From Scleroderma bovista (Eukaryota > Basidiomycota > Agaricomycetes > Boletales > Sclerodermataceae), in contig JAYMGJ010000008.1 in the NCBI GenBank assembly GCA_037178675.1, positions 62,001 through 126,000 of the forward strand: a stretch of DNA of 64,000 nucleotides, read 5' to 3'. The notes beneath the pieces are model-generated. The model did no database searches. It was not told where the DNA came from and was given only the letters and a program-made list of their open reading frames with translations. Of the stretch, positions 45,017-57,441 are shown piece by piece; the first letter of the stretch is position 1, and each line of letters opens with the position of its first letter. Both the position numbers and the translations under genes were made by a program.

Positions 45017-48000
45017 TCAATACTCCAGGGTCTTAGCCCGAAGGAACATGTCCCCGTCGACATAATCGACTAGGAAGTGGTTGTTATTACGTGAAAAGTC
45101 AGGAACTACCAGCGCTCCACGAATGATGGACTGAAGCGAAATGAATTCGGAAAGAGCTGGAGGCCGTTGGCGAAGGCGTATTAAGTTAAGGTCCTTGTCC
45201 ACCATGCGTTTCGGCCCTGTTGGAGCGTCCAATGCCTGGACAAGGGCGAGGTCGAGGCGGGTATTTCCAACGAAGAATTTAAACATGAATAAAAGGCGGA
45301 CAAATATGTCCTTTGGTGCTTCATTCTCACGGGCCGTGTGGACAAGGGCACAGTCCTGGCGTTCATGACCATGGAACTTGGGGTTACATCGGAGATGGTC
45401 GGTAGCCAGTTTCCAGTCGACGGCAGACTTGTAATTAACCTTGACATAGCGGTACTCTTGTAACTATTATTTAGATTAGTATTAGAACTTGAATTCTATG
45501 AACCTTCTATGAAGATACTGACTGACCTTTTCATGACCTGCAGGACGCAGGAAAGTCTGATTATCGGGAAAGCGGATGCCATGAGTATAGCAAAATTCAT
45601 TGATGAACTTGATGAACTTCTTGCGGAACCCGGTAAAAGAACGGTCTGATGCATATACCTCTTCCACTTCGTCAAACGTAATTGGGGTCTGCGGGGAACC
45701 CAAATGAAGGTGGCCGTCGAAAGGATTGTCCTCGACACCCACTCCTCCTTCCTTGATGTTTGCTTGTGTGAGGATGGCGCTCTGGCTCTGTTCAGTCAAA
45801 AATGCGATTCGACTGCAGATCATCTGCGATACCAAGGACTTGTGATCGAGCTTAAGAATCTGGAAATCACGCTCTTATAGCCAAAAGCAACTGCCTGAAT
45901 GTAGATATGGATTACCTGATTGGCGATATCCTTCTTGTTTGTTTGGAGTTGGTAGTAGTGCTTGATGGGGCGATGCTCCGATTCATTGGGTCGAGTGGAG
46001 AAATTCCGAGCGGCCCCTTTTTCGCGGATATCTTGGAATGCATGCTTTGCCAAATGAGCTTTAGGAAAGTTCCAGTTCTTGAATCCTGTAAGACCAATGT
46101 ACTCCTGTAACAGTTGTTAGTGGACAATGTAATCAAAGTTCCGAACATAGTACATCTAGACACTCCTGAAAGAGAGAGAGCACTTTTTCTCCAGCTTCAA
46201 GTGTGCTCTCCGTGTGCACATCAAGGCTGATGTACAGGTGGTATTGTAAATAACAAGCTATGCACTGTAAAAGCGCATAGCCTGCTGGATCCGCTACTTT
46301 CGTGACAACATTTTGCGTTGTAAAGAGAATTTGCTGGAATCAAAACATCAAACTACGTAGTAGTAAGTTTGCAATGGTAATTTGTGTTGAACTCACCTTG
46401 GAGATGTCCAAGAATTTATTTCCATCACTGAACGTGACGTTTGAGACGGTGGAAAAGTGGTTGAAGTTACGCCAGTGGGGGAATGCAGCATGTCTGGGGC
46501 GGCGATACGACGGGTTTGATTAATTGGCATACTATTAAGTGTGATACCATGAAATGAAACGTACTGTTTGTCAACCGTACTCCTTGCTTCACGACCGAGA
46601 CCGTCAAGGTGTTCGACAAGTGTGGGGAGCATATGATCACCCCATAAACCAAGGTCGTCTACATGTAGATTGTCAAAAGAGAGGGCGTCCTGGGGATCGG
46701 AGTTATTGACGGTCCAAAATGTGTTCTGAATCCAAGTCAGTGAGATAAATTAAATCAGTCATTGGCACTAGCGCCGACGAATGAAAAAATGAAGTCATTT
46801 ACCTCGATTGGCCGCAAACTTTGTTCTTTCAGTACTGTTTCTCCCGCAGCACGGTTTCGTCGGTACAGCTCGAGGAAAGCCTTCGCATCTTCAACCGTCC
46901 GTCGCGGGTAATCCGTTGCATGATCTGTGAGGTGGTCAGCTGGAACAAGGCAAATTGGACAGGGACAATTTGATCTAAGGCCCCTTATCAGAGCCATCAT
47001 GCATCTGTCAATATATAATGAGAACAAACATTAGTCACTGAGTACGAAGGGAAGGTTGGCGTACTGTTCCTCATAATCACCTGAAAGAATGAGAATTAAT
47101 GGATATAACCATCTCATAATACCATCAAAACACTTGTGTGCAAAGCCGGTCTTCGAAAGCATCGCGATAGATTCGAGAATCTTTATGAACGACGAGTGCC
47201 AAACAACGCGCTTCAGGTTGACGAACGTCAACTTTCCGTCCTCTTCCGAGTCTTCGGGCACCTGTAATCAAGACTAGTCTGTGAACGCGTAAATTAGAAT
47301 AAGAAAAGGCGCATACAATAGGTAACCACCCAACTAAACATCCACCGCCAATGCTCTTCCCATTCCTGATGTCGACGGGTAGATTAGCGATGCGTGCGAT
47401 GACAGGGTAGGCTTTCACAGAACTGGCGGTCGATATGCGTGTTTTGTCGGCATATAAAATAAAAGCCAAGGGTGCCCCATGAGCGCCGCCATTGAATTTG
47501 GGAAGCGAAGACTGATGGTATTGAGATATCGAGACACAACAATTTATGAGACTATGACAACAACAAAAGCTAATGTGCATACTTGAATCCTCCACCAACG
47601 ATCAGCAGTCCACGGCTCGTCAATGAAACGCTCGTATCTTGTGCCATTATGTTTGTACAAGCGCTGTGCATCCCAGATGAAGTGGGGTGCGAGAAGAGGG
47701 TCTTGTAACATGTCCAATGCCCAATCCCAGAGCGGCCGAGTATACATATCAAATTCGAGATCGCGCTTCTTGTAGTGTATGGGGATCGTATGGTGTTCAA
47801 ACTATGTATATATGTACCTGATCCATTAGTTTACAAATGGCACAGATGCAACTGGAACGTACTGGAGTAAGTAGAGAAGCTGCATTTGTCCAGGCGGCAC
47901 AAACATCGGTGTACGTCTTGAATGAGAACTTGGCATTAGACGAAGAGACCTTCCAGATAATCTTGAGGAGGGTCTCCGTTTGTTCCTTGCTGAGCGCAGC

Positions 48001-48817
48001 CTGGTGCGCAACTTCCGCAAATTCAAAGTCAGTTTCAGATAGGAATGGATGCCACGGCTCTTCATCACGAAGCTGTGGGGTAGAAGCGGTGCGAGTGAAG
48101 GCTGAAAAGCGGTCGGTGACAGCTGGCTGGCCGGTGCTAGGGTGAAACTCAGTCTTGAACGTATCAGGAGTATTAGATGCCTCATCGGGAATCGCAGAAT
48201 GTCCAGTAACTTGCGGGATGCTTGCCATGGACATATCAGAGCCAGAGCCTGAGTGCTAATAATCAGCTAGGCAAATTACGAAGTTAAAAAAAATTACATA
48301 CGTTGCCTTAGTTCCCCTCCGATGCCCATTGCATCACCTGCGCCAGCGCCATCAATTAGAACATCATCAGTGAAAAATTTGGTGAAGGCGCCGGCTGTTG
48401 TAGAACCGCTGGCATCAGCACTAGGATCGAGGGCTGCATATGGACGTGGATCATCGATGTTGTGACCAGATATGCTAGCACGCTCGAGCTCTAGCAGCTT
48501 GCGTTGGCGCCGTTTCTCCTTCTTGGATTCTATGAATACAGTCAATATAGCGTTAGTATTATGATGATGATGAGAGTGATCAGCAAAAATGACTAACCTT
48601 TGTGCTGAGCCTCAATCATTGCCTCAGCAGCTGCATCCGCGTACTCATCGTCACGCTGTTGCTTCCGTTTCTTCCGAGAGCAGCTTGCTATGTGCGAGTT
48701 TATACCATGAGCAGAGCGATATTGACCGCAAAGCTCGCACTGGACCTCTAATACGGATGCGGCGGCGGCTGTTGAAACGTATGGTCGGCTAGTTTTCTTC
48801 GATTTGTGTGGCGCCAT
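45017..48817 (-). mobile_element. Plavaka-type transposase gene, apparently open
   Basis: Multi-exon minus-strand gene starting at an ATG at 48817. Order: an N-terminal C2H2-like finger (CELCGQYRSAHGINSHIASC); a coiled basic segment; the conserved EPWHPFLSETDFEFAE; an LPKFNGGAHGAPLAFILYAD and YPVIARIANLP region around the nuclease core; CPCPICLVPADHL (a Cys-rich insert); DPQDALSFDNLHVDDLGLWG; ADPAGYALLQCIACYLQYHL; and FSTRPNESEHRPIKHYYQ. These segments in this order are typical of Plavaka (CACTA-like DNA transposon) transposases of basidiomycetes. I saw no internal stop or frameshift in the exons inspected, so it may be active. Terminal inverted repeats were not located. Confidence 0.8.
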
Positions 48818-49814
48818 AGAGTGTTAATGAACAGTAATTTAGACAATGAACGGATACAAAGTATGGACAGATGGATGGGAGTGGTGAGCATTGCGTTGAA
48901 ACGTTAGTTGTCAATTGATATCGATGGAGTACAAACAAGTGTAACACTACGAATTAATATTATTATTTAAATGATAATGATAACTAATACAATTACAGCT
49001 ATAGCCTTGAAAGGGGTTAGAAGCACCTTGGATGGGTGAAGTAACGTTCCAGGGAAAGTGGTCGCCATAGAACTAAATTACTTTTATTGGCATCACACCC
49101 CCTCCCTTCTGCTTAATTTGGAAGGTGCAGGGAATTGAGTTACAAGGGGTGGGAAGGAAGTCTCAATTTAGCTGTCTTGGAAGGGGGGTTTAGAAATTTC
49201 CGACATCAAGATCATGAATGAGGGGAAGGAAGTGGCATGAGATGGCTAATGGTAGTAATGGACAGATGGCATAATGTGCTGGAGAGGGTCATCAGCGAGT
49301 TTGTCCAAGCAAGGTGAAACTCATCATACCTATGTCATCAAGGCCACTAATTAAAGTTTCAAAGGTGTATATACCTGGTCTGTAGACCTAGGCATTGATG
49401 TGGAAGAATCAGATGCAAACCTAGAAACATCAATCAACCTCAAAAGAAAGAAAATGCTTGCCTGGAATGCATAAATGGGCAGCGATGTGGAACAGTTGAA
49501 AGGACATTGTACTGTAGAAAAGCATTGTTGTCAAGCATGAGCAGGGGGAGTATTGATGATAATGAACATGACTGCAATGCGACCATTGTGATCAACAAAG
49601 AGATTTCTATACTGCTACAAGCAAAAAAAAAGTGCTAGGATGTGGCGGTTGACAATGGGTGATGGTGATAGTGGGAGTGGTTGTCTTTTGTTTAAGGTTG
49701 GGTGGAAGGCATAGAATAGAAAGAAAAATGTGTATTAAATTGGATTTGCGCAGGAGATATAAGGTGTGAAATAAAATTTCTGAGACATGCATCCGCCTTC
49801 ACACACTGATACCC
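48818..49814. other. Intergenic, no gene seen
   Basis: AT-rich flank of the Plavaka-type element followed by spacer. A CACTA-like string (CACTACG) occurs near 48948 but has no confirmed inverted partner. No coding frame is supported. Confidence 0.4.
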
Positions 49815-50689
49815 ATGAATCATCTACCCACTGAACTTGAGAATCAAATATTTCTCCTCATGTCCCATGACATCCAGGCCATTCCACAGATTATGCAGGT
49901 TGATAGGCGTGCCCATGAGTTGTGGGTGTTCCTCATTCAGCTCCTTGCCACTGTCTAATAACAGGTCCATTCTCTGCCAGGATGCAACTGGTGTTATACC
50001 AAAGCATCGCACTGAAAAGCGATCAAAAAGCCAAGCGCCTTGTTGCCTGCCTGCATGCACGCCCATCCCCTCACAAATTCGCCCACACATCCATCAAAAC
50101 CCTTTTCTTTGGAGACAGCATGATGTACGATACAGCAGCCGCTGTCCTGGACTTATGTCGCGGAATAAACTCGCTATTTATTTGGACGGACTTTGACGTA
50201 ATTGATACTATGGTGCATGCTCCATATGGCATCGAGGAGATAATCGACACTCTCGCACTCAGATGCCTATCAAGGGTACCCACTTGGAGAGTTAACTGGA
50301 ACGATACATCTATCATGACAAAGGTGACCCACCTGGAGCTCAGATATGATGTCTTTTTGTGGGGTGGTACAGATGGGATTGACATGCTCACTCAATTAAC
50401 GCACCTGTGCTTTTCCATCGTTGATCCGGACCATCTCACTGGGGTAGATGATGAGCATGGTCAATTTGGCGTGTTAGGAAACACAAGACTCCAGAAGATC
50501 ATGAATGGTTGTACTAAACTAGAGGCGATCCTGATACATTCGGAAAAAGACCCGAGATCAAGCCTAGACCTTGTTCCCATTTCGGATCATCGGATCATGT
50601 GGCTTCCGCCACCTCACAAGCGACACCAAGGCTGCTGGAATTGTGGAAAAAGTGTCATAAATTGGAGACTTAAAAATAATGGTATGTAA
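49815..50689 (+). CDS. F-box-like protein of the mushroom type
   Basis: Two exons join in frame (49815-49921, 49981-50689), giving 271 aa; the intron contains a CTAAT branch-like site. The start MNHLPTELENQIFLLMS is the short F-box-like opening found in many Agaricomycete proteins, followed by helix-strand repeats without a named domain (LDLCRGINSLFIWTDFD, VTHLELRYDVFLWGG, LTHLCFSIVD). Such proteins are thought to be substrate adaptors for SCF ubiquitin ligases, though most are uncharacterised. The C-terminal tail (HQGCWNCGKS) may read past the true end. Confidence 0.55.
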
Positions 50690-51759
50690 TTATTACCAGG
50701 TCTGACACACTGCTAACCCTCACTGTGAAGCTGGCACATTCAACTATCCCACATGGCACGGTGTATAATATGAGAAGGAATGTTTAAGTAAGCCCCAGGA
50801 GACAAGTGAGGGGGAAATGGTACTATAGTTACATAAATCTGAAACTGTGCGCTTTGTCTGTGGTTCTTTCTATGTGGTAAATTTCTATATCTACCGCTAT
50901 CACTTAGGTCTGTTTTTCCAACCACCAACTTCGGATCCACTTTCTGATGTTCCAGAATTATGAAAACTTTGTTCCGATGTTCCGAAGTTCAGGCACCTGG
51001 TTTTGACTTTCGGAAAAAAAATTAGCAGGGCCCCCATGCATTCTAGAAATGACGGAGGAAATTACAGAAAGAAGTTCTCATTCTCCACCTCAGGCACCAT
51101 TTTTTGGTAGAAATAGCGGTCTGTTAGATAGGTTTTATTTTTACCGTGAAGAACTGGTCCCAGCAACCATCCGCACACCGGCAACTTCTGAGTTAGTTCT
51201 AAGAATAGTGTTGCATGTTCCACATCCTTCTCGATACCTCTGGGCACCATTTCCACCATCTTTTGATGGTCTATGCACCCTCTGGAGAGCATCTATCTAG
51301 CAAAGATAATGTATTAAAATACTACACAATATTTACTAGTATGTTGTTTTGTCCCTGATTGGGATCCTCAGCATTGTTGTCAGTGTGCTGCACAGCAGCT
51401 CAATCATGATGTACATCAGCGGGCTGCAGGCTGCGCCTTGTGTGGTCGCCGTCATTTGTTGTCGGTGTGGCCTTCATAGACCTGGTAATGGCTGGTAGTT
51501 GGTGGTCAAATGGGTGTGTGATGTCATGGTCATTGTAGTCATAGTGAAGTGCTTGGTGGTTTGCGTGACCGCGCGTGTTCTCGTCATCTGATGTGCTAGG
51601 GGTGCAGGACGGCCTTTCTCAACCAATCCGGTCCCCCAGCCAACATGTGTCATCCAAGTGACCACGCAAGGGCACAAGTAGCGGCGAAGGGGAGACAGGT
51701 TCTGGTCAACCTAGCAAAGGACCACCTGGTATAAAAACAAATATGCACACGAAAGGAAC
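50690..51759. other. Intergenic with possible Cys-rich relic
   Basis: Mostly spacer. At 51345-51480 one plus frame is Cys/His-rich (DWDPQHCCQCAAQQLNHDV, then CALCGRRH) and could be a decayed zinc-knuckle piece of the retroelement at 51760. Support is weak. Confidence 0.3.
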
Positions 51760-52075
51760 TGATTACAGTCTTCCTCACTGCGCTGATCAGCATTGTAAAC
51801 AACACCGCACCCAATTTCAACCTGAAATATCTCACCGTCATTCGCAACGGAGGCATCCTACTGGAACTATCCAGCAAGGAAGCGGCGCAATGGCTGAGAA
51901 TCAGAACGAACTGTGAGAAACTTGCCACAGCTTCAGGTGGTGACTTATCGATCAGGAGCAGGTCATACAATATTGTCGTTCCATTTGTACCAACCAGAAG
52001 TCTTAAGGGCGATAGAGGACGACACATCTCAGGCAGCTCTTATCTGGATCAATAGACATCTCACAGACTAATTTT
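51760..52075 (+). mobile_element. Non-LTR retrotransposon gag-like (ORF1) fragment
   Basis: The frame contains LKYLTVIRNGGILLELSSKE, AAQWLR, and LSIRSRSYNIVVPFVPT, the GG-E-A-WLR-R-Y-VPFVP pattern typical of fungal LINE ORF1/gag-like proteins. The continuation (EVLRAIEDDTSQAALIWINR) is one frame over, so a frameshift lies near 51990. No reverse transcriptase is present. A truncated relic. Confidence 0.5.
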
Positions 52076-52640
52076 CATTGTAGGCGGTAATGCGTCTCTC
52101 AGACCCAACCTCTTCAGATGTCCTAATTTGGCCCTCCTTTCCACCTCTTGGGCGCTTAACTTCAGCCTCAGTACCTCTGATCACTTGGATGAATTCAGCC
52201 CCCCTTATTTCCTCTTTGTCACTTTATATCAGCTAGTGTTGCTGTGGCTCCAGCTTGGAGCCGACCCAAAGTCAAAGTTGAGACTCAGTTAACTGAGAAT
52301 CCTGTTTTCACGCCAAGCATAAGATCTGCAGCTTGGCTTGGCTCGGTTAGCTGCGGCTTCATGGCTCGAAGTCAACTAGTCATGAAAAAAATGCAATTTT
52401 TCAGTACATGTACAGTCTACAGCCGTCTAAAATATTATATGCTATGTACTATGTAGTAGTATACCCATTAGCCAGATTCTAGGATGTACATCGACGTATC
52501 ATGAGGTCCCTGTATATCATCTGTACGGTGGTGGAAGTTGTGTCGTTGTCATTGTCGTTTTCGTTGTCCTGGTAGCGGTGGTGGTGGTAGATATGAGTCA
52601 TCGTTGTCGTTGTTGTCCTGGTGGTAATGGGGTAATCACT
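52076..52640. other. Intergenic with GGT/GTC microsatellite
   Basis: Spacer ending in a trinucleotide-rich stretch (52520-52630, GTTGTC and GGTGGT runs). No gene is seen. Confidence 0.45.
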
Positions 52641-53400
52641 GACAACATCATCGTGTTGGGGTGGAGGGATCCTTGAGAGGATGAGAGCCACAAATGTGAC
52701 AGAGGGGTGCAGCTTGGTGCGATGGAGAGCGTAGGCGATGATCTCGGGGCAGGCGAAGAGGTAGGTGACAAACTTGGCATGCAGTCATGATGAAGGGCGT
52801 AGGCTTTGACAGTGGAGCCGGACGACATTGGGGGGAGCTCAAGGGAGCTGAACGATTCGTAGAACTTGGAATGTTCTAAACAGTGAATGAGAGACAAGTT
52901 TGACGAAGGGAAAGACGCGCGTTAGAGCATCTAACTTCATCCCATGAAGCTTTGGAAGCTGCAAAGATAGAGAAGTTGTGGTGAGTGTGTCACACAGGGC
53001 ATATATGAAGGAGGTGAGGCAAAGAGGTGGGTGATGAACTTGGCATGCAGTCGCAATGGAGAGCGTAGGCTCTGACGGTGGAGCCAGACGATGTGGGGGG
53101 AGATTGGGGCAGGCGAAGAAGTGGGTGGCGAACTTGACATGCAGTTGTGATGGGAGGCATAGACGATGAAATACGGAAGTTTGACTGTGGCCGTGGAACT
53201 GGACGATGTCGGGGAGCTTGGAGCAGGCAAAAGGTGGGTGACGAACTTGACACAGTCGTGTTGGAGGGCATAGGCGATGAAATACAAAAGTTTGACGGTA
53301 AAGCTGGATGACGTTGGGCGCAGGGACGTGAAGGGGTGGGTGACAAACTTGGCACACAGTCACAATATCTGCCTGTGGCCATAGTAGGGGTCAAGCTGCT
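52641..53400 (-). repeat. ~100 bp minisatellite
   Basis: Segments with 'aacttggcatgcagtc', 'gcgtaggctttgac' and 'gagccggacgac' recur with the aacttg motif near 52771, 53037, 53131, 53243 and 53346; one interval is interrupted. Some units contain 'gatgaaatacggaag', also found in the repeats at 36-37 kb. Minus-strand frames here (52597-53394) are repeat-derived, not genes. Confidence 0.65.
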
Positions 53401-54431
53401 GCAACCACCGATGGCAGTTTCTGGTGCAGCGGTGGTAGCAAGCTATGGAAAGAACTAGATGGGGGTAGAAACCACCACTCTCGTCCTCAAGCCTGCCGCA
53501 AGTGAAGGAGGAAAGAAGGGTAGGAATTGTGAGTAATCCGTGATGGCCAACGGGTGCGGTCACCCAGTGAGCGATGGGCGAGAGGTGAGCAAGCTCAGAC
53601 AGCCGTTGTCTGGCAGGGGTGATGTCACGCCGTCGTCGACGCTGGTGGTGATCACCAACCATCGTCGCTGGCTGTCGTCATCATGCTGGGGTGCAGTGGT
53701 GGTTGTTGCTGTCGTCTTGGTGGTGAGTGGTGGTGGCCGTGGACCGTGGATGTTCGAGTAATGGTCATGGTCATGTCATAGAATAGGCGTGGTCGACATT
53801 AGTAGTGAATCATGATTGTAACAGTGGTAAAGACTTACAGGGTGGTAATGGTGAACGCCGCCGCCGCCGGTGGTGCACTGGTGGTTGGCATCGCTGTACT
53901 GGTCTGTCCTGGGGCAGGTCATTGTCATCATCGTGCTGGGAATGGAAGCGCTTGTAGTTATCGTCAGAATTTGAGGAACACAACACACCTGAATGATATG
54001 CCGAGCCTTAAAGACCACCCTTGGCACCACTTTTTGGAGGTTCCCACGGTCTCGAGACCCCGTTTCTTTGCACGAATGAATAGGTCCCTGAGACCCCTTC
54101 CCTCCGCGATGGTCTCACTCAATTCCCCCGATCCATTATAGTGAGCCTTTTGGCAAGGTCCATCAGAGGGTGACCAGAGGGTGTATGTAATGGTAGATAT
54201 ATACTAAATACAACAAATACAATAAGTATCTAGATGTCACGCTGCAGCTGACCGGAGACTGCCGTCAATCACGGCGGTACTACCGTAGCATTGGTTGTTG
54301 TTGACAGATCCCGGAACGTGCGGGTCATTATTGTGGTGGTGGATCGCTGTCGTCGTTCAAGCAAATGCAAAAAATAGAACGAGAACGAGATGAAATATGC
54401 AGATAAGAAACTACTGACATGTGGCCATCAT
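53401..54431. other. Intergenic, low-complexity, no gene seen
   Basis: Contains GTGGT-rich microsatellite stretches (53690-53750, 53855-53885). Short frames on both strands are low-complexity and I do not support any as genes. Confidence 0.45.
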
Positions 54432-54712
54432 CTACAACTTCCGCAACTTCTGAGAACGGGTAACTGGGGGACTGATATCACGGGAGACCGCGGAAGGAGT
54501 GGCAGCGCTCGCAGGGGAGTTGAAATCTTCCTCGTCATCAGAGAGAGCGTGCTTGCCTCCATGTAAGACACGGCCATGCCATTGATGATAACGGGCATGG
54601 GCAGTAAACTCAACCGCAGCTGCCAATCCCAACTGAATAACACTCTAATCAATGGCAAGTTTAACTTCAGCCTTCTCCAAAGCATGCGTATCAGCACCAT
54701 GCGGTGTAGGTG
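54432..54712 (-). pseudogene. Broken small reading frame or 3' exon
   Basis: From an ATG at 54712 the frame reads GADTHALEKAEVKLAID, then a TAG at plus 54645-54647, then SVIQLGLAAAVEFTAHARYH, HALSDDEEDF and a Ser/Pro tail ending RSQKLRKL. The TAG is one C-to-T step from CAG. It lies just downstream of the gene at 54757 on the same strand and could be its last exon. Confidence 0.35.
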
Positions 54713-56076
54713 ACATATCTTATCTTTGCCCGCTATCCCTAATGTACTGTTCTTGACTAGGGTCTATATCCTACGATTAAAATGAACGATGTCGAGTCAA
54801 TGATCAAGAAGGGACTGATGAAAGCGAAACACTCTATTATCGCATTCACGAAGAAGTTGGATCCTGTCGCCTTGTCCTTGTCAATATCGATCTTGTCACT
54901 GGTATCACCCTTGACCCAGACGCGATACTCAACAGACGCGATGTCACACCACTGGTGGCCGGCAACTATAACAAGTTTGAGTGCAAAAATATCTTGGTTG
55001 AAATTGGGGCCTGGTCCAGTGGAGTTGATGTCAGATTGACCGAAACTGAGGAAAGAATTGATATCTCGAGTTTCCTCCTCGCTGGCGAACGCGTGCCAAG
55101 CTTCTGACTCCTCCGCTGGGCCATGGTAGTCTTGACTCTCGCTGACAATGATCACAATGGCCAATACTATCTCAGGGCGGGCAGCAAGCTCCCTCTTGAC
55201 CTTCTCCCTCAACACAGCTCTGTCCTGGGAGAAGACACATTCTACAATGGCAAGAATCTGAGAATCCTTGCACCCGAACACCGCCCGCTCCAGAGCCACA
55301 ACCATAAGGCTAAGGTCAGGTGTTAAGGTGGACCCATGCGACAATTGCAAGGCAAAGTTTGACTCAAGGGTGGCACGAAGTATCCGCCTGTTAATGGGGA
55401 GCTGCAGCACCGCAGGGATGATTGCCCACTCGAGATCAGTTAGAGGGAATTCATGCGTTGCTCGTGGCCACTCCACGATGATGACACTTCGTTGAGGACA
55501 GTGGGTTAACCTGTCGCCATGATCAGCGTTGGAATACAACGATATATTAGTGCTTACTTTGGTTTCCCTGGAAAGAAGGCTGGTGATTCCTCGATGAGAT
55601 AGGAAAGCGCTGCAAATTCATCTGTGGTAACTCTGTCAAATGACTGTCAGAATAAATGTCAGTGATCGACATTCTATGGACACAATATACTCACCTTGGT
55701 TGACCCATGTGCGATGTTGCCATCAGCTTCTGGGGATATGAGATACTTGAGGACATTCGTGAATGATTCTTGACAGGTAAACTTTCAAGTCAGACAAAAG
55801 CTGATCGCACACATACTGGATGTCCAATCAACTTTGGGAGCATAATTGGCTAGTCTCGCAACTACTACTTTGGCGTATCTGTCATTGAGTAGCTGTTCAG
55901 CCAGGACTTCGACTGAAACAGCGTCCGCGATAGATGGAGTTGGGCGAGTGACGACCAGGTCCATAGATGAAGCTGATCCATTGGGAGATGTCGTAGGTGA
56001 AGAAACCTGCCTTGCAATTCGAGTTTTGTGCGAAACAGATAGCTTGGCAGGTCCAGAAGAAACAAAGGACGATTGT

Positions 56077-57441
56077 TAAGGTTGAGCACGGGTTAACCCG
56101 TGAGTGAAATATGGCACACCGTACCCGTACACACCGCAACCCGCACGGGTACGGGTACGGTGTAACCCGTGCAGACCCGCGGTTTGTCGAAAACCCGCGG
56201 TATGAAAAAAACCCGCGGGTTGTCAATACATGAACGAGGCGAATTGATTAACATTAGCATACAGGACGGCCTTTCTACTTATCATGTAGCCATAACAGAG
56301 TCCGTATCAGCTAATTTTCTCTTCTTTGATTGCTTTACTATGGATACCACGTCTTCGACAACGTGAGATCCATCCTAAGCCATGAACCAAGGCAAAGGAA
56401 GGCACGGGTTGATGATGGAGACAGCCGGTTTCGCGTGAAATGGAGGAGTTGCCTTCCCTGCGAAAATACTCGCTCTACAGCAGTCGAAGTTGCTACAGTT
56501 TTTGGAAGGAGTTAGATTGTATGTATTAGATAGTTCTGCCACATACCGGCACACTGAGGTAGTCAAGAGTCATCCGATACAGAGTGGGGTACGTGTCACG
56601 GTTATTTACCCACCACTTCAATGGATCGCTAACTTTTTCGACCGGCTGTCGCAGGTAGTCTTCAAGTTCGTCGGATGAACTCAACGGCCCCATGGAGTAG
56701 TCACTGAAGTCGTTAGCATTGACCATTTCCTGGCTAGTGGTCGACGGCTCAGCGGGTGATTGGGTCTTGTAGTGTAGGACATATTCCTCTTGCGTGACGT
56801 GTTCCGCAGCTTCAATCCACTCTTCTTCCCAATTGTGGGCACGGAAGTACTCGAGTTTCAGCCCTGGATGGAGTACTGTGAAAGTGAGTCCCCAGCTTGA
56901 GGTTGATGCCATCAATACTTGGACACGAACCCATGGTAATTCTATACACATCTGATTCGTCAGTTCTCTTCCAATACCTATCCATCTTTTTACGTGCTAA
57001 TTTCATGGCTGCGAGAATTGACGGATGAAACTGTTCTGGAGCGCTTTGGATACTCTTCAGGTGGTCATCTAGTTTGTCCATGGCAGGTATAACAGCTGCA
57101 ATACTTGTTGCATCACGAGAGAAGAACACTGTTGCTGATTTATAACGCTAAGTAGACATGAGTGGCCCGGTTCAGGTAAATGACATTGCCACAGCGGGGA
57201 TGCATACCTGGAGGACAGTAACGAGCTCCTCGATAACAGACCACTCCTCTGCACTTAGGTGGTACTTGCAGCGCAGTCGGTGACCACAACCCCAGGCACG
57301 TGTGGCAACCCGTAAAAACCCGTAAACCCGCAGTACGGGTACGGTGTGGGCACGGGTTGACCTTGTGACAACCCGTACCCGTACCCGTCGTACCCGTAGA
57401 CCCGTAACCCGCGGTGGTAAGCACACCCGTGCTCTACCCTA
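56077..57441. mobile_element. hAT transposon, internally deleted, with 8 bp target duplication
   Basis: The element ends TAAGGTTGAGCACGGGT (left) and, reverse-complemented, TAGGGTAGAGCACGGGT (right) are near-perfect terminal inverted repeats. Both sides are flanked by ACGATTGT (56069-56076 and 57442-57449), the 8 bp target duplication expected of hAT elements. Subterminal regions (56090-56225, 57300-57420) are packed with ACCCGTACCCGT-like short repeats in both orientations. At 1365 bp it is too short for a full transposase and keeps only the 3' part. Confidence 0.88.
56400..57275 (-). pseudogene. hAT transposase C-terminal part
   Basis: Reads YHLSAEEWSVIEELVTVLQ, then (after an intron) ATVFFSRDATSIAAVIPAMD and LARKKMDRYW, then LHPGLKLEYFRAHNWEEEWI, then DPLKWWVNNRDTYPTLYRM and ERVFSQGRQLLHFTRNRLSP. 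These are the C-terminal half of the RNase H-like fold and the hAT dimerisation region. The BED finger and the first catalytic residues are missing. The last intron joins one base out of phase, suggesting a small frameshift. Confidence 0.8.

Noticed and set aside
41100..49675. CACTA...TAGTG ends for the first Plavaka-type element
   Set aside because: CACTA strings occur near 41109 and 48948 and a TAGTG near 49670, but no pair shows extended inverted similarity or a matching target duplication, so I do not assign ends.
52598..53394. Several long minus-strand frames
   Set aside because: They coincide with the ~100 bp minisatellite and repeat the same peptides; no start, splice or family support.
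56090..57440. Telomere-like ACCCGT repeats
   Set aside because: They occur in both orientations just inside hAT ends with a target duplication, so they are subterminal transposon repeats, not telomeric DNA.
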